The notes beneath the pieces were generated by a model. It saw only the letters and a list, made by a program, of their open reading frames with translations. It made no database searches and had not been told where the DNA came from. Position numbers and translations under genes: made by a program. Positions 17,539 to 24,208 of a stretch of DNA of 30,517 nt are shown here, piece after piece; position 1 is the first letter of the stretch, and the number at the start of each line of letters is the position of its first letter. Where the stretch lies: the NCBI GenBank assembly GCA_964526635.1, contig CAZGLR010000029.1:1-30517 (forward strand), in the 5' to 3' direction. The stretch is from CAZGLR01 sp964526635 (lineage in GTDB: Bacteria; Zixibacteria; MSB-5A5; GN15; JAAZOE01).

Positions 17539-18441
17539 TTATTTCGCTTTCAGCCCATAGACCTGCCGGGGAGTCAAGACATCCGGAAAACGGTCCTTCA
17601 AAGCCTTGCGCAAAAGAAAACAATAGTGGCACTCATCAACAAACTCACCATCAAGTTCCAAACCATATTCCCGCGCCAGTTCATCGGGACCGCCACGCAC
17701 CAATGGCCCGCAAATCGGATTATCCATCGGGCGATATTCGCGGACTATCTTTGATAACGGCTGAGCGAAACAATTCCCGATACTCACGCCCTGGCAGACC
17801 TGTATGTTGCCGAATGGATCAATGTGCACCCGCGAAAAATCGGCCAGTTCCTCGTGGCGACATTCGAAGAATTTCCCGGGAGGTCGCGTCGGGACGCCCT
17901 CGGTCAGTTTATCGACTGCCCGGCCCTTGAACAACACTCCCCCGCCGGTGACCGGTTCGCCCTTTTCGTTGGTGACTGTATGGGTCACCGGTCCCTCGAT
18001 ACAGATAGAATATGACGACATCCCCAGGCATTCGGCCGCTTTGGCCGCAAACTTCGCCGGCGAGTCACCATCGCTTTGGCCGTGATGTAACTCATCATCG
18101 CTGATGCTCAAATCATCGATTCCGATTTCGGCCAGCGGCTTCAGCCATAATTCGGCATCGGCCACCGATGTTGCCCAGTAGCAGTTGGTAACCAGCCCGA
18201 TCTTATAGCCCAGCGATTTCGCCCGATTCATCCCTTCGAGCAGCAGCGGGTAGTACAAAAACGGCTCCCCGCCCTCGAAGTAGATCCATGCAACCGTTGG
18301 TATTTTCCGGGCTTCATCGAGTACCTGTTGCAGCAGATCGATCGTAAATGTTCCCTCCGCCCGCGGACTGCAATATAAAAAGCAATGATCACATTCATAG
18401 GTGCAGGCATAGGTCAGCAAAAAATGTATCCCGGTAAGCAT
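17539..18441 (-). CDS. Radical SAM protein with SPASM-like C-terminal cysteines
   Basis: A 300-residue radical SAM enzyme. C13-x3-C17-x2-C20 binds the SAM-cleaving 4Fe-4S cluster, an extra C24 follows, and GGEP at 57-60 contacts SAM. C-terminal cysteines at 194, 216, 224, 244, 271 and 274 (FFEC, QVCQG, GNC, NPIC, ECHYC) suggest at least one auxiliary cluster, as in SPASM/twitch peptide-modifying enzymes. The sequence style (HFLLTYACTYECDHC, ELGIDDLSISDD-like region, PRQVYGL at the end) belongs to a conserved uncharacterised family known from archaea and anaerobic bacteria. GGGGAT lies upstream of ATG 18441. The two following same-strand genes encode Cys-rich exported proteins; whether they are substrates is unproven. 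Confidence 0.88.
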   Translation of the reverse strand: MLTGIHFLLTYACTYECDHCFLYCSPRAEGTFTIDLLQQVLDEARKIPTVAWIYFEGGEPFLYYPLLLEGMNRAKSLGYKIGLVTNCYWATSVADAELWLKPLAEIGIDDLSISDDELHHGQSDGDSPAKFAAKAAECLGMSSYSICIEGPVTHTVTNEKGEPVTGGGVLFKGRAVDKLTEGVPTRPPGKFFECRHEELADFSRVHIDPFGNIQVCQGVSIGNCFAQPLSKIVREYRPMDNPICGPLVRGGPDELAREYGLELDGEFVDECHYCFLLRKALKDRFPDVLTPRQVYGLKAK

Positions 18442-18670
18442 GGTGCATAATCCCCATAAAATGATATTATGTCATACTTTCACAAAACACTGAAGAATTA
18501 TCCACGGTGCGGATGTGTATTTTTGACCCAAACCGGGCGCAGGCTTTTCTGAATATTATAAATACTTCATTATTGGTTTTACCTTTGTCAATGGAACCCG
18601 CCCGGCTTTGCACGGTTGTACTTGTAATATACTATTTCTGCGAGAAAACGCACTACAAAGGATGACTTCG
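18442..18670. other. Divergent intergenic region
   Basis: AT-rich, about 230 bp, between the radical SAM gene (minus) and the methyltransferase gene (plus). On the minus strand CATAAT near 18467-18472 is a possible -10 for the radical SAM gene. On the plus strand TATTATAAAT near 18555 is a possible -10. No good -35 accompanies either. Confidence 0.3.
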
Positions 18671-19261
18671 ATGTGGGATCAGCGGTATTCAACTGACGCA
18701 TATATCTATGGCACCGAACCCAACAAATTTCTGGCGTCGGTAGCCGATCGTATTCCAAATGGCGATGTCCTTTGTCTGGCCGAGGGTGAAGGGCGTAATA
18801 GTGTCTATCTGGCCGGTCAGGGCTTCGATGTCACCGGCGTCGATTCATCGATGGTCGGTTTGAGAAAGGCGCAGCGACTGGCGGATGAAAAGGGCGTCAC
18901 GATTACCACGATTCATGCTGATCTGGCCGAATATAAAATTGAACCCGATAGCTGGGACAGCATCATCTCGATATTTTGCCATCTGCCATCAGAATTGCGG
19001 CGAAAGGTCCATCGCGATTGTGTGTCGGGACTGAAGCGCGGCGGGGTCTTTATTCTTGAGGCCTTCACGCCCGATCAACTGAAATATGATACCGGCGGGC
19101 CGAAAAACCCGGATTTATTGTATACGCTTGATGATCTCAAGGATGACCTGCATGGCCTTGCATTCAAAATTGCCCATGAAATCGAACGGGATACCACCGA
19201 GGGCAGCCATCATACCGGCACGGCCGCAGTAGTGCAGATAGTGGCGGTGAAACAACCGTAA
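18671..19261 (+). CDS. Class I SAM-dependent methyltransferase (TehB-like)
   Basis: 196 residues from ATG 18671, chosen because AAAGG (18657-18661) lies 9 nt upstream; ATG 18662 overlaps that site. The N-terminus WDQRYSTDAYIYGTEPNKFL and glycine-rich motif I (LCLAEGEGRNSVYLA, about 35-48) with D58 (VTGVDSS) are typical of the tellurite-resistance TehB-like group of small-molecule methyltransferases. The substrate is not predictable. The stop codon abuts a terminator-like hairpin. Confidence 0.9.
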   Translation: MWDQRYSTDAYIYGTEPNKFLASVADRIPNGDVLCLAEGEGRNSVYLAGQGFDVTGVDSSMVGLRKAQRLADEKGVTITTIHADLAEYKIEPDSWDSIISIFCHLPSELRRKVHRDCVSGLKRGGVFILEAFTPDQLKYDTGGPKNPDLLYTLDDLKDDLHGLAFKIAHEIERDTTEGSHHTGTAAVVQIVAVKQP

Positions 19262-19286
19262 CCCGCCTCCCCCGAGGTTGGTTTTT
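19261..19286 (+). terminator. Terminator of the methyltransferase gene (copy 1 of a repeated element)
   Basis: ACCCGCCTC (19261-19269) pairs with GAGGTTGGT (19274-19282) with one wobble and one mismatch, followed by TTTTT. It starts at the last base of the methyltransferase stop codon. Confidence 0.65.
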
Positions 19287-19359
19287 ATAGATGGGGAGCT
19301 ATGTCAGCACAGGCAAAACGCCGATCACAGATGGGGCCCTGACATTCAGCCTCATCGAT

Positions 19360-19379
19360 TTAACTAACCGGTTAGTTAA
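19360..19379. promoter_or_regulatory. Perfect 20-bp palindrome, operator-like
   Basis: TTAACTAACCGGTTAGTTAA reads the same on both strands. Its size and symmetry are typical of a TetR-family dimer site. No TetR-family gene is in the window, and the nearest plus-strand gene starts more than 1.2 kb away. Confidence 0.45.
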
Positions 19380-19408
19380 CAATTGAATCACGCGATAGCA
19401 ATGCCGCA

Positions 19409-19431
19409 CCGCACCCGGCGCCCGGGTGCGG
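19409..19431. repeat. GC-rich hairpin, REP-like (copy A)
   Basis: CCGCACCCGG (19409-19418) and CCGGGTGCGG (19422-19431) form a 10-bp perfect stem with a 3-nt loop and no T-tract. The inner arm CGCACCCG is shared with the hairpin at 21892-21913. Confidence 0.6.
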
Positions 19432-19620
19432 AATATCATTACCCTTACATCAGAAAATTTGTAACCCGCCTCTCCGAGGTGGGTTTATATTGATGGGGAG
19501 CTATGTCGGCGCCTGTAGAACGCCGACCACTGACGACATCCACACGATCAGACATTTCATCCCCGTACCACACTTCGTGCCACTAACATTGGCCCCTGAC
19601 GATCAACTTGAATACGCCAC

Positions 19621-20388
19621 CTATCTGTCGCCCTGCAAAAAGCCGCCGAGTAAATCACCGCCTAAGCCGCCAAGGCCTTTCTTTTCGCCCTTCTGGTTCC
19701 ATCCAGCCGCGGCTTTCATACGGTCGGCCAGACGGGAGAACGGCAACGACTGCAAATAGACCAATCCCGGACCGGTGAGATTGGCAGTGAACAAGCCCTC
19801 GCCCCCGAACAGGGCATTGCGGAAACCACCGATAAACTGGATATCATAATTGACCGATGGCGCAAACGCCACCAGGCAGCCGGTATCAACGCGCAGCATC
19901 TCGCCGGCATTCAGGCGCCGTTCCAGGATTGTTCCGCCGGCATGGACAAAGGCCATGCCGTTACCCTGAAGCCGCTGCAGGATAAATCCCTCACCGCCGA
20001 AAAGCCCGGCGCCGATCTTTTTGGTGAAAGCGACTTCGATTTCGATGCCTTTGGCCGCACAGAGAAAGGCGTCCTTCTGACACAAAAATTCACCGCCAAT
20101 TTTCTGTAAATCAAGCGGGATAATCTTGCCCGGATATGGCGCCGCGAAGGCGACATGGCTTTTGCCCGACGCTGTATTGAGAAAACTGGTGATAAAGAAA
20201 CTTTCGCCGGTAATCATCCGCTTCAAACCTTTGAAAACACCGCCGTCGGTCTTCGTCTGCATCTCGATGCCGTTTTCCATGTACATCATCGCCCCGGCTT
20301 CGGCCCGGACTGTTTCCGATGGATCCAGCTCAATTTCAACCATCTGCATATCATCGCCGATGATCTTATAGTCGATTACATCCGCCAT
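19621..20388 (-). CDS. AIM24/TIGR00266-family protein
   Basis: 255 residues, a beta-rich AIM24-type fold: VEIELDPSETVRAEAGAMMYM at the start, GKIIPLDL, FLCAAKGIEIEVAFTKKIGAGLFGGEGFILQRL in the middle, and FIGGFRNALFGGEGLFTANLTGPG near the end. A Gly-rich tail (GLGGLGGDLLGGFL) closes it. Family members are widespread and of unknown biochemical role; the eukaryotic homologue acts in mitochondrial inner-membrane organisation. CGGAG lies 6 nt before ATG 20388. It appears monocistronic. Confidence 0.92.
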   Translation of the reverse strand: MADVIDYKIIGDDMQMVEIELDPSETVRAEAGAMMYMENGIEMQTKTDGGVFKGLKRMITGESFFITSFLNTASGKSHVAFAAPYPGKIIPLDLQKIGGEFLCQKDAFLCAAKGIEIEVAFTKKIGAGLFGGEGFILQRLQGNGMAFVHAGGTILERRLNAGEMLRVDTGCLVAFAPSVNYDIQFIGGFRNALFGGEGLFTANLTGPGLVYLQSLPFSRLADRMKAAAGWNQKGEKKGLGGLGGDLLGGFLQGDR

Positions 20389-20612
20389 AATTGCTCCGTC
20401 TCCTCCAATTGCGCAATTTGTTGAATACAGGATTCAATTCTTTCTACGACCAATGTATGAAGGAAGATGCACCATTGCGACGAAAATATCATAATCGATT
20501 GATTTGCATGCGGTTCAGCCATTTCACGAGGCCGCTTGACCCACTCAATTAATTAGCACATAAGGGATTGGAGCCGTATGTAGTTTATCGAATTGAACGA
20601 AAGGAATCATCC

Positions 20613-21389
20613 ATGCAGAAGATGATGCTCACGTTGACTATGATGCTGTTTGTCGCGACCGCCTCGGCCGAGATTGTGACCGAGACAGTCGAATACAAAC
20701 ATGGTGAAACCGTGTGTGCCGGTTACATCGCCTATGATACTGCCGATGATGGCCAGCGGCCGGGTATACTGGTCGTCCACGACTGGACCGGAATCAATGA
20801 GTATACCAAATCACGGTGCCGTCAACTGGCCGAGATGGGCTATGTCGCCTTCGCCGCCGACATTTACGGCAAGGGCATCCGCCCCAAAAATTCCACGGAA
20901 GCCTCCGAACAGGCCAAAATTTATCGCAGCGATCGCCAGTTGATGCGCGACCGTGTCCATGCCGGGCTGACCGTGCTGGAAAACTATTTAATCAGCGATG
21001 ATACCCGCCTGGCCGCCATCGGCTACTGCTTCGGTGGCGGGACAGTTTTGGAACTCGCCCGATCCGGCGCTGATATTGCCGGCGTAGTCAGTTTCCACGG
21101 CAATCTCGATACCCCGGATCCGTCGGATGCCGAAAACATCCAGTGCAAGATACTGGTGTGCCATGGCGCCGTCGATCCTTATGTGCCCGCCGAACAGGTT
21201 CAGGCGTTTTATGATGAAATGAATGCCGCCGATGTCGATTATCAATTTGTCGCGTACAGTAATGCGGTCCATTCGTTTACCAAAGAGAAGGCCGGTGATG
21301 ATCCATCGCAAGGCGCGGCCTATAACGAAAAGGCTGACCGCCGTTCCTGGGAGCACATGAAGCTGTTTTTCGATCAGATCTTTGAATAG
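20613..21389 (+). CDS. Exported dienelactone hydrolase family protein
   Basis: 258 residues from ATG 20613 with AAGGAA 7 nt upstream; an ATG at 20568 has no such site. A signal peptide (MQKMMLTLTMMLFVATASA) precedes an alpha/beta hydrolase. The Cys-Asp-His triad typical of dienelactone hydrolases is complete: C139 in GYCFGGG, D188 in HGAVDPYVP and H220 in NAVHSFT. It likely hydrolyses an ester or lactone in the periplasm. The DoxX gene follows after 26 bp, so the two form an operon. Confidence 0.93.
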   Translation: MQKMMLTLTMMLFVATASAEIVTETVEYKHGETVCAGYIAYDTADDGQRPGILVVHDWTGINEYTKSRCRQLAEMGYVAFAADIYGKGIRPKNSTEASEQAKIYRSDRQLMRDRVHAGLTVLENYLISDDTRLAAIGYCFGGGTVLELARSGADIAGVVSFHGNLDTPDPSDAENIQCKILVCHGAVDPYVPAEQVQAFYDEMNAADVDYQFVAYSNAVHSFTKEKAGDDPSQGAAYNEKADRRSWEHMKLFFDQIFE

Positions 21390-21415
21390 ACATCATGCAT
21401 TGAAGGGTGGAAGCA

Positions 21416-21838
21416 ATGAAAAAATTCCTGTTTGGCTTCGGTGATCGACGCGAAGCATTATTGAAAGATACCGGTCTTTTGATTCTTCGCCTCGGAGTCG
21501 GGCTGACTATGCTGCTCTCCCATGGCTGGGGTAAACTCCTGCGCCTTGGCGACAGCCCCATACAATTCGCCGATCCATTTGGGGTCGGCCCGACTGTGAC
21601 TCTGATTCTGGCTGTTTTCGCTGAGGTCTTCTGCTCGATTGCTATCAGCCTCGGACTGATGACCCGGGCCGCGGCTATTCCGCTGGCGATCACGATGCTG
21701 ACGGCCATTTTTATTATCCATGCCGATGACCCATGGCAGAAGCAGGAATTCGCCCTGATGTATCTCATCCCGTATCTCATGCTGCTATTCACCGGTGCCG
21801 GCCGTTTCTCGATCGATAATTCCTTGCGAAAGAAGTAG
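21416..21838 (+). CDS. DoxX family membrane protein
   Basis: 140 residues, four hydrophobic helices. The first carries the DoxX hallmark LILRLGVGLTMLLSHGWGKL, and MTRAAAIPLAITMLTAIFIIH and EFALMYLIPYLMLLFTGAGRFSID match the family. ATG 21416 is preferred over a GTG at 21407, with GGTGG 5-6 nt upstream. DoxX proteins are linked to redox and thiol stress or quinone metabolism. Co-transcription with the dienelactone hydrolase is likely. Confidence 0.92.
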   Translation: MKKFLFGFGDRREALLKDTGLLILRLGVGLTMLLSHGWGKLLRLGDSPIQFADPFGVGPTVTLILAVFAEVFCSIAISLGLMTRAAAIPLAITMLTAIFIIHADDPWQKQEFALMYLIPYLMLLFTGAGRFSIDNSLRKK

Positions 21839-21891
21839 CCGGAGTATACGAAGGTCTCAATGCGGGTTTATAATAATTAATTGTCAAGGTA

Positions 21892-21913
21892 GCGCACCCG
21901 TTTACGGGTGCGC
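21892..21913. repeat. GC-rich hairpin between convergent genes, REP-like (copy B)
   Basis: GCGCACCCG (21892-21900) and CGGGTGCGC (21905-21913) form a 9-bp perfect stem with loop TTTA, between DoxX (plus) and FabH-like (minus). It could stop transcription both ways, although no T-tract follows. Confidence 0.6.
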
Positions 21914-21934
21914 CCAGGGTGATTGTTGATATAT

Positions 21935-23098
21935 TTACACGGCCGAGAGTGTTATCACCTCGTGTTTAATTTCGCCCAGCGCCATGCTGACCGTCAGTCC
22001 GCCGCCGAACGCCGACCAGACAAATTTGCGCCCCTTTTGCATTTCGTTGCCATTCAGAGTCAGCGCCAAGGGGATTGTGGCCGATGTCGTGTTCCCGAAT
22101 TCGCCCCGCGCATCAAGGACTGTGCCTTTGAAGCCTTTTTCCGACCATTGATCCACAATACCGCGGTTCAACACCAGATTGGCCTCGTGCAGTGTGGCCA
22201 GATCGAGCTGGTCGATTGACCATCCTGCTTTTTCCAGGGCGGCATCGATACCCGGGCCGCCGACAAACGGCACAATCAGTTCCTTGACCATAGCGCCATC
22301 CATCGTCAGCCGATTCTCATAATCGGTGATGTCTTTACCAACTGTAATCGGATGCTTCGAGCCTCCCTTGGGCGTAATAATGATCTTACCGTCACGACCG
22401 CTGGCCCAGCTCCAGAAGTGGTTCGGTCCGAACCAGTCCTCTTCCGGGGGCACGGCCGTGCACCATGCCGCCGTCCCGGCATCGCCCAGCACGGTTGCAA
22501 AGGCCCGGTCTTTCCAGTTGATCGTATCGCTCATCTTGTCGGCACCGATCAGAAGTACATTTTTTGCCATGCCGGATGAAATCAACAGATAGACCTGTCG
22601 CAGGCACGCCACCCATGTGCTGCAGGCCAACGAGGAATCGACACAATAAAATTCACGCGGACTGGTGCCGGAATATGGCACAATCCCAAGGCGGTCCTGC
22701 AACAGCGCCGAATCCGGCGGGCTGTTGAGATAGGATGGTGTCACTGTGCCGAAGACGATACCATCGATATCGATCGCCTTCAATTCAGTCTCATTGAGGA
22801 GCATCAACGCTGCCCGCGCGGCCAGGTCAATAGTGCCTTCGCCATCGATGGCAAAACGGCGTTCGGTAAATCCTATAAAACGGCGTATCCAGCGATCGCT
22901 GGTGGCATACAGTTTGAGTTCTTTATCGAGCAACGGACCATTGCCGTTTTTGCGCTTGGCCCGGCTGGCCCGCATGCGTTCAAGTCGCAGCCTGGCCGCA
23001 ATACGTTTATTGGAAACTTTATAACTGGGAGCATAGGCTGAAATGGCCGAGATTCTCATGCCAAATGGTGGCCGGGAGGCCGGGATACTGTTATCCAT
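21935..23098 (-). CDS. Beta-ketoacyl-ACP synthase III (FabH-like)
   Basis: 387 residues, thiolase-fold ketosynthase that joins an acyl-CoA starter to malonyl-ACP or a related acceptor. The triad is complete: C159 (SSLACSTW), H304 (LHEAN, against HQAN in classic FabH) and N336 (GNTTSATIP). A basic insertion at about 33-60 (RLRLERMRASRAKRKNGNG) is absent from standard FabH (about 320 aa) and accounts for part of the extra length. AAGGA lies upstream of ATG 23098, overlapping the stop of the preceding membrane-protein gene, so translation may be coupled. It could serve general fatty-acid initiation or a specialised lipid. Confidence 0.9.
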   Translation of the reverse strand: MDNSIPASRPPFGMRISAISAYAPSYKVSNKRIAARLRLERMRASRAKRKNGNGPLLDKELKLYATSDRWIRRFIGFTERRFAIDGEGTIDLAARAALMLLNETELKAIDIDGIVFGTVTPSYLNSPPDSALLQDRLGIVPYSGTSPREFYCVDSSLACSTWVACLRQVYLLISSGMAKNVLLIGADKMSDTINWKDRAFATVLGDAGTAAWCTAVPPEEDWFGPNHFWSWASGRDGKIIITPKGGSKHPITVGKDITDYENRLTMDGAMVKELIVPFVGGPGIDAALEKAGWSIDQLDLATLHEANLVLNRGIVDQWSEKGFKGTVLDARGEFGNTTSATIPLALTLNGNEMQKGRKFVWSAFGGGLTVSMALGEIKHEVITLSAV

Positions 23099-23112
23099 AA
23101 CTCAATCGTCCT

Positions 23113-23853
23113 TCAAAATCTTAACAGCGCCGTCGGACCAGTGCCCGTTCCGGCATAGTAGTTCGTGCCCACTGGATGTAATATACGAGGGATGTCACAA
23201 GAAAATGACAACGCGCCGGAGATCATGCAGAGGGTCATAAGTATCAAAATATCGCCAAAAACAAATTGGTTGTCAACTGGCCAAATAATTATACGATTCA
23301 TAATAAAAATTCGATGACGTAGTTTTTTTAACATACAAAAAGCCGGCAGGGCAACCAGAAATGATGCCGATGGCGTCCCGATGCCGTTCATCAGTGCAAT
23401 CACGACCATAACACCGATGCCTGCGCCGAGAAGATCGGCCATATACATCGACGGTATCTCCTTGATATTCTGCTTGAAGAGAAGCGCCAGGGCGATCCCG
23501 CCGAAGAAAAACGATGAACTCAAAATTGCCACGACCAATACCAGTTTGGCGATCATGGCCAGGCTGCTGAACATGACAGTAAAATCCAGACCCGACGCCA
23601 CCACCAATGGCGACCCGATCAGGGCCATAAGGCCGCCCAGACTCAAAGACCAGCCGATCGTACCGTTTCGATTGAGAAACGGCAACAGCCGCAATGCCAG
23701 CGCTCCCAGCCCAAGCCCGAGAATCGCCAATGACAGGATAAGAAATGCAAAGGTGTAGAAAAACTCCGCGGAGAAAATGCGGGTCCAGACCATTTCGAGC
23801 GCGATCAATGTCATCGACATGAGCGCGATGATAACGTACCGGGTGCCCTTCAT
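23113..23853 (-). CDS. Membrane protein resembling only the N-terminal part of a membrane-fused spermidine synthase-like protein
   Basis: 246 residues, about seven hydrophobic segments, with LEMVWTRIFSAEFFYTFAFLILSLAILGLG near the start. That segment is typical of large polytopic proteins with a spermine/spermidine synthase-like Rossmann domain (usually 700 residues or more). Here the sequence ends after the first membrane block with GTNYYAGTGTGPTALLRF and no Rossmann domain. A good Shine-Dalgarno (AGGAAGGGG) precedes ATG 23853. It is either a genuinely short variant or the remnant of a gene truncated by deletion next to the FabH-like gene, which begins 14 bp later. Confidence 0.6.
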   Translation of the reverse strand: MKGTRYVIIALMSMTLIALEMVWTRIFSAEFFYTFAFLILSLAILGLGLGALALRLLPFLNRNGTIGWSLSLGGLMALIGSPLVVASGLDFTVMFSSLAMIAKLVLVVAILSSSFFFGGIALALLFKQNIKEIPSMYMADLLGAGIGVMVVIALMNGIGTPSASFLVALPAFCMLKKLRHRIFIMNRIIIWPVDNQFVFGDILILMTLCMISGALSFSCDIPRILHPVGTNYYAGTGTGPTALLRF

Positions 23854-24208
23854 AGTTGCCCCTTCCTCACAAAAGCATCAATGGCACCATCTCTTGCAAC
23901 TGAGCATTATATACGATATGGTCCATGAATTGTTTCGGGAGGTCGGCGAAGAATACGTTTCCCGAGAATACTATCTGCAGGGCAGGATACGGGCCGAGTA
24001 AACTGCGGGTCGAAAACGGAGTGAGGAACATCCTGCCACTCTCACTGAGTTGAAGGAGAATATTGCAGCATCTGGCGGGAGCGCCGTCGCTTCGCTCCGG
24101 CCCACTGCGCGGATTGCCCAATACAGAATATAACATCGGTATTTCGATATATATTATATTAAACCGTTTTTATGTCGACAAGTTGGTTTTTAAGTGTTAT
24201 TTTATATT
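23854..24208. other. Divergent intergenic region, nothing firm recognised
   Basis: About 355 bp between two divergent genes. It holds short open frames on both strands without coding character or ribosome sites. AT-rich sequence from about 24130 to 24208 may include the plus-strand promoter. Confidence 0.4.

Larger units (their letters stand above)
19258..19531 (+). repeat. Two direct copies of a ~75-bp intergenic element
   Basis: Copy 1 (about 19258-19333) and copy 2 (about 19461-19531) both begin GTAACCCGCCTC, form a hairpin (in copy 2 a 10-bp stem, 19463-19472 with 19476-19485), then share GATGGGGAGCTATGTC and an AACGCCGA-CAC end. Copies are about 203 bp apart. The conserved part after the hairpin contains ATG GGG AGC TAT GTC in both but the frames diverge, so I do not call genes. 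Confidence 0.75.

Noticed and set aside
17423..17632. N-terminal extension of the Cys/Gly-rich protein to 249 residues
   Set aside because: It would overlap the 3' end of the radical SAM gene, and the internal ATG 17422 begins a signal-like segment.
19490..19759. 89-codon plus-strand frame starting in repeat copy 2
   Set aside because: Its second half is antisense to the AIM24 gene, and the shared part with copy 1 loses the frame quickly.
23777..24001. 74-codon plus-strand frame ending in a plausible-looking helical tail (VHELFREVGEEYVSREYY)
   Set aside because: Its first third is antisense to the membrane-protein gene and it has no ribosome site. The tail could be a gene remnant, but evidence is too thin.
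23867..24136. 89-codon minus-strand frame upstream of the membrane protein
   Set aside because: No ribosome site, composition unlike a protein, and it occupies the expected promoter region.
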